DNA of 64,000 nucleotides from Aggregatilinea lenta (GCF_003569045.1 NZ_BFCB01000003.1:558001-622000); one strand, 5' to 3'; counted from the first letter of the stretch, positions 53,626-62,348 are shown. Made by a program: numbers and translations. Notes: generated from the sequence alone by a model not told the origin.

Positions 53626-53670
53626 ACCATCACCATGTGGTCTAGAAACGGTCATGCGAGCAAAAAAGAA

Positions 53671-53712
53671 ACCTCACCCCCGGCCCCTCTCCAATCAAGT
53701 TGGAGAGGGGAG
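53671..53712. repeat. R1 palindromic intergenic repeat
   Basis: Reverse copy with perfect stem, in the gap between efeO and efeU. Confidence 0.9.
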
Positions 53713-53735
53713 AAAACCTTGCCCAATAGGGTTTT

Positions 53736-53760
53736 GTAGGGGCGGGTTTCTAACCCGCCC
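53736..53760. repeat. R2 modular palindrome
   Basis: GTAGGGGCGGGTTTCTAACC then CGCCC. Confidence 0.8.
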
Positions 53761-53880
53761 TGGTTTTCCGGATTTATAAAGTTAAAGAGCATAAACCCGC
53801 TCTGCTTTTGACCTTGCTGCCCTTCTTCCCTCGCCATTTCCGAATGGGGAGGGAAGGTCAATTCCGCCGGGAACGGTAAC

Positions 53881-53904
53881 GAGGGCGTACCCATCTACGC
53901 CCTC
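53881..53904 (-). terminator. Hairpin after efeO
   Basis: GAGGGCGTA and TACGCCCTC around a 6-base loop, 33 bases after the efeO stop on the minus strand. There is no T-tract, so it may only attenuate or stabilise the transcript. Confidence 0.4.
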
Positions 53905-53937
53905 GCCGGAACCGTCTCCCAACGGTAACCCCCATCG

Positions 53938-55002
53938 TTAGTCGAGCACGATCGTCAGCCCGACCAGATCCGCGCCCTGCGCGACCTGCGCGGCGAGCGT
54001 CTCGGCCTTGTCCTGCGCTTCCGTGCCAAAGAAGTCCACTTCCTCGGCGGCAAAGGCGGTGCCGTCCTGCTCCTGCGCGAACAGGTCGTCCACGAACGCG
54101 ATCAGGTCATCGAAGCCCGCGTTGATCTGCGCATCCAGCTCGGCGTCCTGCGCCGCGACGACCGGCGACACGCTGTCGTAGACCAGATCCAGCCCGGTGA
54201 GGATGCTCAAGATGTCCGACAGGCGGCTGACGGCGACGAACGACTCTTCTTCCGCCGCGTTACCCTCGATGAAGGCCGAGTCGCGCCATTGTCCGAAGTA
54301 CTCGTTCATGGTCGGGATCATCACCAGCAGCGCGGTGAAGGCGTCTTCGAGCGTCGGCTCCCACGCCTCGACCGCCGCGATCATGTTGCCCGTCTCGTCG
54401 TCCAGGCGCTGTGCGATGCCCAGCAGCAGGTTCGCGTCCGGCAGCGCTTCCGTGTAACCGATCTCGCCGTCCCCGTTCAGGTCTGCGTCGAGCGCCACGA
54501 ACTCAGGGTTCGTGCCGTACAGCGCCGGTTCGGACAGGTGATGGAACAGGTTGCCGGGGCTGGCAAGCTCCGTGCCGTCCGGCAGGACGAGCGACCAGTC
54601 CAGCGCTTCGTCGGGCGCTTCCTCAGCGGAGGGACCCGCGTCCAGCAGCGTGTCGTAATAGGCCAGCGACGGCACGCCCGCGATGATGCCTTCGTTTTGC
54701 TCGTAGTTGACGCTGGCGTTCAGCCAGTCGGTGCGCATCTGCTCGATCAGCGCGCTCACGCCGTCGGGATCGTCGGCCCAGACCGCCGCGTATGGCTCGT
54801 CTCCGGCGGCGTCGATCAGGTCGTGATAGTCCTGCGCGCCAGCCAGAAACGCTTCGGTTCCGGCTTTCATTGCGGTGGCCTTTTCCAGCGCGTACGCTTT
54901 GATCGCGCTCAGATCGGCGTCTTCCTGCGCCGAGGCGACTGGCACGGCGAACGAGCCAACCAGCGCGATGACGGCCACCCAGAGTGCCAGACGTTTGAAC
55001 AT
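53938..55002 (-). CDS. efeO: EfeO-type imelysin-family iron-uptake protein with EF-hand loop
   Basis: A 354-residue secreted protein. The signal WVAVIALVGSFAVPVASAQ leads into the EfeO/imelysin (M75) helical domain. The metal-site motif HxxE is H155-E158 in NLFHHLSEPALYG. A canonical 12-residue EF-hand loop, DLNGDGEIGYTE, occupies 174-185 directly after it, suggesting calcium binding close to the iron site. GGAGGG lies six bases before ATG 55002; the upstream open frame overlaps the FTR1 gene and is rejected. It sits between two FTR1 genes and likely hands iron to one or both permeases. Confidence 0.85.
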   Translation of the reverse strand: MFKRLALWVAVIALVGSFAVPVASAQEDADLSAIKAYALEKATAMKAGTEAFLAGAQDYHDLIDAAGDEPYAAVWADDPDGVSALIEQMRTDWLNASVNYEQNEGIIAGVPSLAYYDTLLDAGPSAEEAPDEALDWSLVLPDGTELASPGNLFHHLSEPALYGTNPEFVALDADLNGDGEIGYTEALPDANLLLGIAQRLDDETGNMIAAVEAWEPTLEDAFTALLVMIPTMNEYFGQWRDSAFIEGNAAEEESFVAVSRLSDILSILTGLDLVYDSVSPVVAAQDAELDAQINAGFDDLIAFVDDLFAQEQDGTAFAAEEVDFFGTEAQDKAETLAAQVAQGADLVGLTIVLD

Positions 55003-55013
55003 GAACAACCCTC

Positions 55014-57386
55014 CTAGTGGGATGGTGAGGGGGCAGGCTGCGACGACGCCTTGCGTGTGCCCTGCCACCGGCTGTAACTGAACGTGACCACGATCGCAGC
55101 CACGAAGATCACTTGCGCCAGGATCGTCTCCAGCGTGGGATACAGCCCCAGCGTCTCGGAGAGGATCAGGTTTTCAGGGATGATCGGCAGCAGCGTGGCC
55201 CCGATCACGCCCGCTTCTTGCAGCTCGCGGATGCCCGCCCCGGTGAAGTTGAACGCCAGCAGCAGCATGATCGCGGTCGTCCCGGTGAAGAACGGCTTCA
55301 GCGGCAGGCGCTTGCTCATGCGCAGGATCAGTACCGCGATGACGATGATGATCGCCGCGCCGAGCAGGAACCCGATCAGCGTCGGCAGCGGGGCGGCGTC
55401 GAACAGCATCGCCTGGTAGAACAGCACCGTTTCGAAGCCCTCGCGGTACACCACGGTGAAGCCCAGCCCGGCCATCGTCAGCGCGGAGCCGTTGGTCAGC
55501 GCCGTGCCGACCTTCTCGCGCACGAAGCTGACCCAATCGACCACGTACGTTTTGTGGAACAGCCAGTTGGTGACGAAGAACAGCACGCCCACGGCGATCA
55601 GGCTGGCGACGCCTTCGATCAGCTCGCGGTTGGCCGTGGTGATGGTGATGATCCGGTTGGCGGCCCACCACGTGATCAGGCTCAGCCCGATCGCGGCGGC
55701 GACGCCCGCATACACCCACGCGCTGAACTTACGCGGGCTTTTTGTGGCGCGCATGTAGCCCAGGATCGCGCCGATGACCAGCACAGCTTCCAGCCCTTCG
55801 CGGATGATGATCGCGGCGCTGTTGAGCATCGCCAGCCACGCGCTGACGCCCTGATCCAGGAACGTTTTGGCCTCGTCCAGCTTCGCGTTGAGATGCGTTA
55901 CCGTGGCCTGCACGTCCTCTGCCGGGGCCTCGCGGTCGATCAGCGTGCCCAGCCCGTCCCGGTCGCTCGTGCCTTCCCAGAACAGGCTCTCCACGTCGTG
56001 CCCCAGGCGCGGCGCGCGATGCGCCAGCCGCAGCTCCGGCCCGCTGTCGTACATGGCGTAGGCTTCCAGGCGCAGGCGATCCGCCTCGGCGTAGTCGCCC
56101 TGCTCGACGGCCTGCACCAGTTCGGTCAGCAGCGTGTCGATCACCACGAACGCCGAGCTGTCGTCGCTGGCCGCCGACACGCTCAGCGTGCGCTCGACCA
56201 GATCTGACGTTTCCGCGACGAGCGTCTGGACCGTCTGCGGATCGTCCAGCGCGGCCATGCGCGTATCCAGTTCGGCCAGCAGCGTCTCGATGCGCTCCGC
56301 CGCGTCGGGATCGGTGCTGGCAATGGCCGGGCGCAGTTCCTGGAACGCGGCAGCGGCCTGATCGCGGAACGTCACGGCCTCGCGGTACTCGATCTCAAGC
56401 GCAATTTCGCCGTTGCGCACGCCGTCTTTGTATTCGGTGTAGATCAGGTTGACGAAGGTGTGCAGCAGCTGCGCGCGCTGCGCCAGCGCGTCCGCGTCGA
56501 GCACGACGGGCTGGTACGAAGCGATGGCGGTCTGCACGGCGTCCATTTCCGCTGCGACGGTCTCCCACTCGCTTGCGATGGCGGCGGCCTCCAGCGCGCG
56601 CAGGTGATCGTCCAGCGCGGCGGCGGCGTCCTCGCCCTGTTTGGCCGCGAAGTCGCTCCGCAGCAGCGCGAAGTAGCCGCGCAACTCGCCCGCCCATTCG
56701 GCGCTGCGCACGGTGAATTCTTTGCTGGCGGTGTCTTCCAGTTCGCTCAGCGCATCGCGCAGGCGGAAGAAATACGCGTCGCGCAGGTCGTTGCCTACGG
56801 TCTCGCGCGCCTCGTCCGGCGTGATCGTGCCCGCGTTCAGCGCGGCGATGGCCTGCGCCGCCGGGTTATCGACCACGCTGACTTTGGTCGCCTGCCGGTA
56901 TTCGCGCAGGCGCAGCCAGTCGTTTGCGGCATCCGGATCGCCCGCGTCCACTGCGGCCAGCGCCGCGTCATAGCTGGCCCACAGCAGCCCGGTCCAGATC
57001 CGCCCGCGTGCGGCGGCCAGCGCCGGGCCGTCACCCGCTTCGGCGGCAGTCCGGGCGCGCGCCAGGGCATCCTGTACCAGGGCGCTAGCTTCCGGCGCGG
57101 CGGTCTCGATCTGCGCGCTCAGGTTGTCGTCGTAAAGCGCCTGCGCGGTCTCGATCTGCGCGGCGGCGTCGGCATAAGCCTCGGCGGTATCGTCGGCGCG
57201 GGCCGCGGCATACAGCGCGGTTTGCGCGTCCTGCGCGGCGCTGCGGATCGCGTCGGCGGTTTCCCAGACGCCCGGCGTCTGGGCGGCGGTGCGCGGCACG
57301 GCTGCGCCCCAAAGCCCCAGCGCGATCAGGACGACGAGCAGGAGCGGCGCGTAAGTGAGGGGAGTGTGATGTGTTTTGTCCTTCAT
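55014..57386 (-). CDS. efeU: FTR1-family iron permease with large N-terminal domain (copy 2)
   Basis: A 790-residue paralogue of the 51217 gene with the same layout: signal or anchor (APLLLVVLIALGLWGAAVP), about 480 residues of helical ectodomain and an FTR1 permease with REGLE 529-533 and REGFE 648-652. The ectodomain keeps GLLWASYDAAL, WLRLREYRQAT, RDAYFFRLRDAL and IYTEYKDGVR, so the two genes stem from a duplication. First gene of the operon; efeO begins 11 bases downstream. The upstream region has a possible metal-responsive palindrome at 57461-57490. Confidence 0.88.
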   Translation of the reverse strand: MKDKTHHTPLTYAPLLLVVLIALGLWGAAVPRTAAQTPGVWETADAIRSAAQDAQTALYAAARADDTAEAYADAAAQIETAQALYDDNLSAQIETAAPEASALVQDALARARTAAEAGDGPALAAARGRIWTGLLWASYDAALAAVDAGDPDAANDWLRLREYRQATKVSVVDNPAAQAIAALNAGTITPDEARETVGNDLRDAYFFRLRDALSELEDTASKEFTVRSAEWAGELRGYFALLRSDFAAKQGEDAAAALDDHLRALEAAAIASEWETVAAEMDAVQTAIASYQPVVLDADALAQRAQLLHTFVNLIYTEYKDGVRNGEIALEIEYREAVTFRDQAAAAFQELRPAIASTDPDAAERIETLLAELDTRMAALDDPQTVQTLVAETSDLVERTLSVSAASDDSSAFVVIDTLLTELVQAVEQGDYAEADRLRLEAYAMYDSGPELRLAHRAPRLGHDVESLFWEGTSDRDGLGTLIDREAPAEDVQATVTHLNAKLDEAKTFLDQGVSAWLAMLNSAAIIIREGLEAVLVIGAILGYMRATKSPRKFSAWVYAGVAAAIGLSLITWWAANRIITITTANRELIEGVASLIAVGVLFFVTNWLFHKTYVVDWVSFVREKVGTALTNGSALTMAGLGFTVVYREGFETVLFYQAMLFDAAPLPTLIGFLLGAAIIIVIAVLILRMSKRLPLKPFFTGTTAIMLLLAFNFTGAGIRELQEAGVIGATLLPIIPENLILSETLGLYPTLETILAQVIFVAAIVVTFSYSRWQGTRKASSQPAPSPSH

Positions 57387-57460
57387 ATCCTGCTGTTCAC
57401 CACGATACTCGATAAAAGGAGAGGTATTTTGCCGGGAGAAATCCGGTAAGCTGAATAAGG

Positions 57461-57490
57461 TTATTTTCTCAGATAGATATGAGATAAATC
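57461..57490. promoter_or_regulatory. Imperfect palindrome upstream of the FTR1 operon
   Basis: TTATTTTCTCA (57461-57471) and TGAGATAAATC (57480-57490) are inverted with one offset base around GATAGATA. The placement, 75-105 bases before the FTR1 start in AT-rich DNA, would suit an iron-responsive operator, but it does not clearly match a known Fur or DtxR box. Confidence 0.4.
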
Positions 57491-57684
57491 TAGGCCCCGG
57501 TATGAAAGCCCGGTTCCTACGCCTGAGAACCTGATTTGCAAAGGCTGTTAAGTGCGAACTTTGAGACGCCTAAATTTGCTCGTACGGCGTTTTGTGTGCG
57601 TCAATTGACAGGGTGAGGTAGATGGGATTACCCTTTAAGCAGCCGGATCGCTCCAGTGATCGGGCCAATCGTTTATTGGGCTTG

Positions 57685-57696
57685 TGAAACGTTTCA
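57685..57696. promoter_or_regulatory. LacI-type operator TGAAACGTTTCA
   Basis: A perfect 12-bp palindrome 128 bases before the epimerase start. Its GAAACGTTTC core resembles the GAAGCGTTTC box at 24008-24017 in front of the LacI gene at 22897-23946. Confidence 0.75.
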
Positions 57697-57823
57697 TATC
57701 GGCGGATTGGGTTCACCTCAAGAGGCGAACCGGCGGTTTCGCCCGGCACGCTGCCCTCCGGGGACGTGCTTTTGGGGCCGCCCTCTGACACTTAGACACG
57801 CATTGCGAAGGAAAAAAGCCATC

Positions 57824-58768
57824 ATGAAACCTCAGAGTTTTGAAGTGAAGAACGAAAAAATCAGAACCGCTTTTCAGACGCTCAAGCAGGAGCACCCGGA
57901 GCGCTTGCAGCAGCGCCTGAACCTGTCGTGGAGCAACTGGGGCTTTGGCATCGAGTCGCTGGAGGAATCGGCGGCGCGGCTGGAGAAGGCGGGCATCCGC
58001 TACATCGAGCTGCACGGCAACCACTACGGGCCGGACCTGGGCTACAAGGTCGATGAAACGCTGAAAGTCCTGGGCGATCACGGCATCACCGTGGCGGGCG
58101 TATGCGGCATGTTCGGCAACGACAACGACCTGTCCAGCAACCGCGCCATTCAGCGTCAGGCCGCGATCGATTACCTCAAGCGCGAAGTGCCCTTTACGGC
58201 GGCGGTCGGCGGCTCGTATATCCTGGTCGTGCCGGGTGCGGTGGGCCGCCCCGACAAGTACGACGACGTGGAATTCGAACGCAGCGCCGCGACGCTGCGT
58301 TCCGTGGCGGACCTGTTCACGCAGTACAACGTCAAGGCCGCCATCGAGCCGATCCGCGCGGCGGAAGTCAGCCTGGTGCGCAGCGTGGCCGATGCGAAGG
58401 CGTACATCGAAGCGGTCGATCACCCCGGCGTGCAGCACATCAACGCCGACGTGTACCACATGCAGGTCGAGGAGTCGCACATCGGTGAGGCGCTGGTGAA
58501 CGCGGGCGAGCAGTTGATCAACCTGCATCTGGCCGACAGCAACCGCCTCGCGCTGGGCTGGGGCGCGATGGACCTGGACACGATCATCATGGCGCTGTAC
58601 GTGATCGGCTTCAACCAGGCCGGGCACTACTGCACGCCGGAACCACTGGGGCCGGGCGGCGCGCCCTATCCGGCTATGTACGGCAAGCCGGACAAAAAGA
58701 CGCTCGACGACATGGTGCTGCAAACCGCGCGTTACTTCCGCGAGCGCGAAGAGGAACTGCTGGCGTAA
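57824..58768 (+). CDS. Sugar isomerase/epimerase, TIM-barrel type
   Basis: A 314-residue protein of the AP-endonuclease-2-like superfamily that includes tagatose/psicose 3-epimerases and L-ribulose-phosphate epimerases. Metal-site residues are recognisable: Glu in AAIEPIRAAE, Asp/His in HINADVYHMQVEE, His-Asp in NLHLADSNR and Glu in CTPEPLGPGG. The start at 57824 follows AAGGA by 11 bases; an upstream frame opening at 57656 would run through the operator and is rejected. It precedes a FucU-type mutarotase gene by 117 bases and is probably controlled by a LacI repressor. Confidence 0.8.
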   Translation: MKPQSFEVKNEKIRTAFQTLKQEHPERLQQRLNLSWSNWGFGIESLEESAARLEKAGIRYIELHGNHYGPDLGYKVDETLKVLGDHGITVAGVCGMFGNDNDLSSNRAIQRQAAIDYLKREVPFTAAVGGSYILVVPGAVGRPDKYDDVEFERSAATLRSVADLFTQYNVKAAIEPIRAAEVSLVRSVADAKAYIEAVDHPGVQHINADVYHMQVEESHIGEALVNAGEQLINLHLADSNRLALGWGAMDLDTIIMALYVIGFNQAGHYCTPEPLGPGGAPYPAMYGKPDKKTLDDMVLQTARYFREREEELLA

Positions 58769-58773
58769 AATAC

Positions 58774-58800
58774 AGGGGGCGGGTCTTTGACCCGCCTCTC
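58774..58800. repeat. R2-like palindrome
   Basis: GGCGGGTCTTTGACCCGCC with a degenerate GGGGG outer stem. Confidence 0.5.
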
Positions 58801-58885
58801 CACCATCACCTGCCATTTCCCCGATGCAGACCGGGTCAGGGGGTGAGGTGCTTTGGCATTGAACGGATTCTAAGGAGACTTCACT

Positions 58886-59314
58886 ATGCTAAAAGGCGTT
58901 CCGAGCATTTTATCGCCCGAGCTGCTCAAGGTCCTGATGGAAATGGGCCACGGCGACGAGCTGGTGATCGGGGACGGGAACTTCCCCGGCGCGAGCATGG
59001 CGCAGCGCCTCGTGCGCAGCGACGGCAACAGCGTGCCCGCCCTGCTGGACGCGATCGTGCGCTTCTTCCCGCTGGACACGTTCGTCGAGCGGCCCGTGGC
59101 GCTGATGGCCGTCGTGCCCGGCCACGACTACAAACCGGTGATCTGGGACGAGTACCGCTCGATTATCCAGAAGTACGAACCCTTCACCGACTTCGAGTAC
59201 ATCGAGCGCTTCGCGTTTTACGAGCGCGCCAAGGCTGCCTACGCAATCGTGACGTCGAGCGAGACGGCGTTGTATGCGAACATCATCCTGAAGAAGGGCG
59301 TCGTGCAGGAATAA
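58886..59314 (+). CDS. fucU: L-fucose mutarotase-like protein (RbsD/FucU family)
   Basis: A 142-residue protein with the family core LEMGHGDELVIGDGNFPG type: here MEMGHGDELVIGDGNFP with H22, D24 and D30, then RSDGNSVPALLDAIVRFFPL and AYAIVTSSETALYANIILKK at the C-terminus. It interconverts alpha and beta anomers of L-fucose or a related sugar; the length favours FucU over RbsD. AAGGAG lies about nine bases before the ATG. A terminator follows. Confidence 0.9.
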   Translation: MLKGVPSILSPELLKVLMEMGHGDELVIGDGNFPGASMAQRLVRSDGNSVPALLDAIVRFFPLDTFVERPVALMAVVPGHDYKPVIWDEYRSIIQKYEPFTDFEYIERFAFYERAKAAYAIVTSSETALYANIILKKGVVQE

Positions 59315-59361
59315 TCGCGGGCGGCAGGCGCAGTCCGTCGATCCAGCAAGCCCGGCAACCG

Positions 59362-59394
59362 AGCGGACGCGGCAGCGATGCCCGTCCGCTTTTG
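59362..59394 (+). terminator. Terminator after fucU
   Basis: AGCGGACG and CGTCCGCT arms followed by TTTTGC, 48 bases after the fucU stop. Confidence 0.7.
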
Positions 59395-59398
59395 CTAT

Positions 59399-59568
59399 CT
59401 AGAGCGCGTCATGAACTTACAGCCCGCATCCCCTGACCCCTTCCCCCGCAAGGAGGGAAGGGGAATAAAGCAAAAACGGGTGGAGCAAGCCCCGCCCCTA
59501 CGGGTCATAGGGCATTAAGTGAGGGAAAACTTGCATTTTCTCCCTCAAAAAGTGCATAACAGCCTCCA
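59399..59568. mobile_element. MITE-like element, copy a
   Basis: The left end CTAGAGCGCGTCATGAACTT and the right end, read in reverse as CTGGAGGCTGTTATGCACTT, are degenerate inverted repeats. The interior is occupied by R1-like and R2-like palindromes (59427-59502) and has no gene. A relative lies at 60703-60849. Confidence 0.55.
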
Positions 59569-59681
59569 GGCACGCAAAGCGTGTCCGCACGCATGAGCAT
59601 ACGCAATGCCGGGGCAAACGTGAATAGTCAGGCGTCCCTGTTGTTGATAAGAGTTGTAAGTTTTATGCGCGTTACACGGTG

Positions 59682-60599
59682 CTACTGCGGGCACTGCTCG
59701 ATGACTTTGATCGCGTGCAGCAGCAGCTCATTGACCGGCGTGGGCACCCCGGTCTGGCGGCCCAGTGCGACCATTTTGCCCGCGAAGATGTCCACTTCCG
59801 TCTTGCGGCCCGCCTCGATGTCCTGCAGCATCGACGTGCGGCCCTGCGGGTGCAGCGAGCGCATGATCGGGTACCAGTTGTTCAGGTCGTCCGCGACGAG
59901 GTTGACGTGCGACGCCTGCGCCACGGCGATCACCTCGCGCATGGCGGCTTCCATGATCGCCTGGGCGTGCTGTGAGGTGTGGAACACGCCATAGGGCGCG
60001 CGCAGCACGGCGGATGCCTGATTGATGCCCACGTTAATCATGAACTTCCACCACAACTGGCGGATCATGTCGACCGGCGTTTCGTACGGGATCGAGGCCT
60101 GCTCGAACAGCACCTGCACGCGCCGCACACGGTCGGAGAGTACCTTGTTATTCGCCTCGCCGAAAACCACCTTCCCGATCTTGCTGAAGTTGATCACGTT
60201 GCCCTGGCGCTGGGCGTCGATGCCGACCGAGATCGCGTTCAGCACGCAGTCGCCGTAGGCGGCACGGATGATGGCCTCGCTGTCCAGGCCGTTCATGACC
60301 GAGACGATCACGGTGTTGGGGCCGACGCGGTTTTGCAGCAGGTCCAGGCTTGTGAGCAGATCGTGGTGTTTGAGGGCGACAAGGACGAGGTCGGACGGGG
60401 GCGCGGTGTCGTCGGGAGCGAGTACGGGGATGTCGTAGTGTTTCCCGTTAACCGTCAGCCCGTCACGCTGAAGCCGCTCGTAGCGCTCGCCCTGAGCCAC
60501 GACGGAGACGCTGGCCGGGTCCATCGCGTAAAACCGGCTGGCATAGGCAGCGCCCATTGCTCCGGCTCCCAGAATCGAGACGGTGCCGGGTGCTTTCAT
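59682..60599 (-). CDS. panE: 2-dehydropantoate 2-reductase family protein
   Basis: A 305-residue ApbA/PanE oxidoreductase. The NADPH loop is ILGAGAMGAAYASRF; the catalytic lysine is in LWWKFMINVGINQASAVL and the substrate region in GRTSMLQDIEAGRKTEVDIF. It reduces ketopantoate in pantothenate synthesis or a related 2-keto acid; other pantothenate genes are not adjacent, so the exact substrate is uncertain. GAGGTGA lies close before ATG 60599. The gene is flanked by two MITE-like elements. Confidence 0.88.
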   Translation of the reverse strand: MKAPGTVSILGAGAMGAAYASRFYAMDPASVSVVAQGERYERLQRDGLTVNGKHYDIPVLAPDDTAPPSDLVLVALKHHDLLTSLDLLQNRVGPNTVIVSVMNGLDSEAIIRAAYGDCVLNAISVGIDAQRQGNVINFSKIGKVVFGEANNKVLSDRVRRVQVLFEQASIPYETPVDMIRQLWWKFMINVGINQASAVLRAPYGVFHTSQHAQAIMEAAMREVIAVAQASHVNLVADDLNNWYPIMRSLHPQGRTSMLQDIEAGRKTEVDIFAGKMVALGRQTGVPTPVNELLLHAIKVIEQCPQ

Positions 60600-60702
60600 A
60601 ATTCACCTCACAGTATTGGTGCAATCGGGACCTAGGGGAAGTATAACCCGCCACGCCGCGAGAGAACACACGGATTTCCCCGCAGCGTATGGGCTTCTTG
60701 AC

Positions 60703-60849
60703 TAGAGCGTGTTATGCACTTTCACACCGTTACCCGCCAAATAGCGCTGTGTCAAGTGCACCTCACCCCCTCTCCAATCCGATTGGAGTGGGGATGAGGT
60801 TGTTCTTTCTGCACACCGGTTCGGCCAAAAAGCTCATAACAGCCTCTAA
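60703..60849. mobile_element. MITE-like element, copy b
   Basis: The left end CTAGAGCGTGTTATGCACTT and the right end, read in reverse as TTAGAGGCTGTTATGAGCTT, match at about 16 of 21 bases. The interior contains an R1-like palindrome (60761-60800) and no gene. Confidence 0.6.
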
Positions 60850-60850
60850 C

Positions 60851-60889
60851 AAAAACGGCACATCCCAGAACTTGCGGCGGATGTGCCGT
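60851..60889 (-). terminator. Rho-independent terminator of gltD
   Basis: On the minus strand ACGGCACATCC and GGATGTGCCGT form an 11-bp stem followed by TTTTTGTT, 32 bases after the gltD stop. Confidence 0.85.
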
Positions 60890-60920
60890 CAACCTCTCGC
60901 CGTGTGCGGGGGCTGCGCGC

Positions 60921-62348
60921 TTACGCCTTGTCCAGATATTTCTGGATCGCGGCGGCGGCTTCGCGCCCTTCCTGAATGGCCCACACCACCAGCGACGCCC
61001 CGCGATGCGAGTCGCCCGCCGCGAAAACGCCCTTGACGTTGGTGTGGTACTGCGCGTCGATGTCGATGTTGCCGCGTGCGTCCAGGTCCAGCCCGAACTG
61101 CTCGATCATGCCGCCCGGCTCGACGTGCACGAAGCCCAGCGCCAGCAGCACGAGGTCGGCCTTCAGCTCGAACTCAGAGCCGGGCACCTCCGTCATTTCG
61201 TAGCGCCCGTTATTGCGCGTCCACTCGACGCGCGCGCACGCCAGCCGCTTGACGCGGCGTCCGCTCTTGCCGGGGATGAATGCTTTGGTCGCCACGTTGA
61301 ACAGCCGCTCGCAGCCTTCTTCGTGCGAGCTGGTGACCTTGTACAGCCGGGGGAAGATCGGCCACGGCTCGTGCGGGGCGCGGGCGGTCGGATAGGGCGG
61401 CAGAATTTCGATCTGCGTGATGTCTTTGGCACCCTGGCGGTTGGCCGTGCCGATGCAATCCGAGCCGGTGTCGCCGCCGCCCAGCACGATCACATGCTTG
61501 CCCTTGGCGCTGATCCGGTCGTCTTCGGGCACGGGTTGGCCGCTGACGACGCGATTCTGCTGTTCCAGGAACTCCATCGCGTAGTGAATGCCGTCCAGCT
61601 CGCGTCCGGGGACCGGCAGGTCACGCGGCTGGCGTGCGCCGATGGTGATGCACACCGCGTCGAACTCGTCCAGCAGCACGTCCGCCGGAATGTCCTGCCC
61701 CACGCGCACGCCGGTCTTGATGATCAGCCCTTCTTCGCGCATGAGGTCCACGCGGCGGTCGATGATCTTTTTGTTCAGCTTGAAGTCCGGCACACCATAG
61801 CGCAGATAGCCGCCGATCTTGTCGGACGCTTCGAACAACGTCACGGTATGCCCGGCTTTGTTGAGTGTGTCCGCGCAAGCCATGCCCGCCGGACCGCTGC
61901 CGATCACGGCGACCTTTTTGCCGGTGCGCGTGCGGGGCGGGTGTGCTGTGACGTAGCCCTGCGCGAAGGCGTTTTCGATGACCGCCAGCTCGTTCTCGCG
62001 GATGGTGACCGGGTCGTCGTTGATGCCCAGCACGCAGCCGTGCTCGCACGGGGCGGGGCACAGCCGCCCGGTGAACTCCGGGAAGTTGTTGGTGTGCTGG
62101 AGGATCTCGTACGCGCCCTTCCAGTCGCCGCGCTGAATCTTGTCCTGCCATTCCGGGATCAGGCTGCCCACGGGGCACGCCGAATGGCAGAACGGCACGC
62201 CGCAGTCCATGCAGCGCTCGGCCTGGTAGCGGCGCATGTCTTGCGGCAACTGCGTCTCGACCTCTTCATAGTCCTGAACGCGCTCGCGCACGGGGCGATA
62301 GCGGTTCTCGATGCGCTCGATTTGAATAAATCCTCTTGGATTGGTCAT
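60921..62348 (-). CDS. gltD: Glutamate synthase small subunit
   Basis: A 475-residue FAD/iron-sulfur subunit that passes electrons from NADPH to GltB. The N-terminal cluster cysteines are C46, C49, C54 and C58 (ERCMDCGVPFCHSACPVG) and C97, C101, C105 (LCPAPCEHGCVLGI). The FAD loop is IGSGPAGMACADTLNKAG and the NADPH loop VLGGGDTGSDCIGTANRQGA; the C-terminus has GVFAAGDSHRGASLVVWAI. The ATG shares one base with the gltB stop (TAATG), and GGAGG lies ten bases upstream. Confidence 0.96.
   Translation of the reverse strand: MTNPRGFIQIERIENRYRPVRERVQDYEEVETQLPQDMRRYQAERCMDCGVPFCHSACPVGSLIPEWQDKIQRGDWKGAYEILQHTNNFPEFTGRLCPAPCEHGCVLGINDDPVTIRENELAVIENAFAQGYVTAHPPRTRTGKKVAVIGSGPAGMACADTLNKAGHTVTLFEASDKIGGYLRYGVPDFKLNKKIIDRRVDLMREEGLIIKTGVRVGQDIPADVLLDEFDAVCITIGARQPRDLPVPGRELDGIHYAMEFLEQQNRVVSGQPVPEDDRISAKGKHVIVLGGGDTGSDCIGTANRQGAKDITQIEILPPYPTARAPHEPWPIFPRLYKVTSSHEEGCERLFNVATKAFIPGKSGRRVKRLACARVEWTRNNGRYEMTEVPGSEFELKADLVLLALGFVHVEPGGMIEQFGLDLDARGNIDIDAQYHTNVKGVFAAGDSHRGASLVVWAIQEGREAAAAIQKYLDKA

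Larger units (their letters stand above)
57387..57823. other. Divergent regulatory region between the iron and sugar-isomerase units
   Basis: The left part (57440-57500) is AT-rich with an imperfect palindrome, fitting a promoter of the iron operon. The right part has the TGAAACGTTTCA operator at 57685-57696 and a stem with GGCGAA/TTCGCC arms at about 57724-57743. No gene is seen. Confidence 0.55.

Noticed and set aside
57656-57823. N-terminal extension of the sugar epimerase
   Set aside because: The extension would run through a perfect operator palindrome, has no homology-like sequence and no ribosome binding site.
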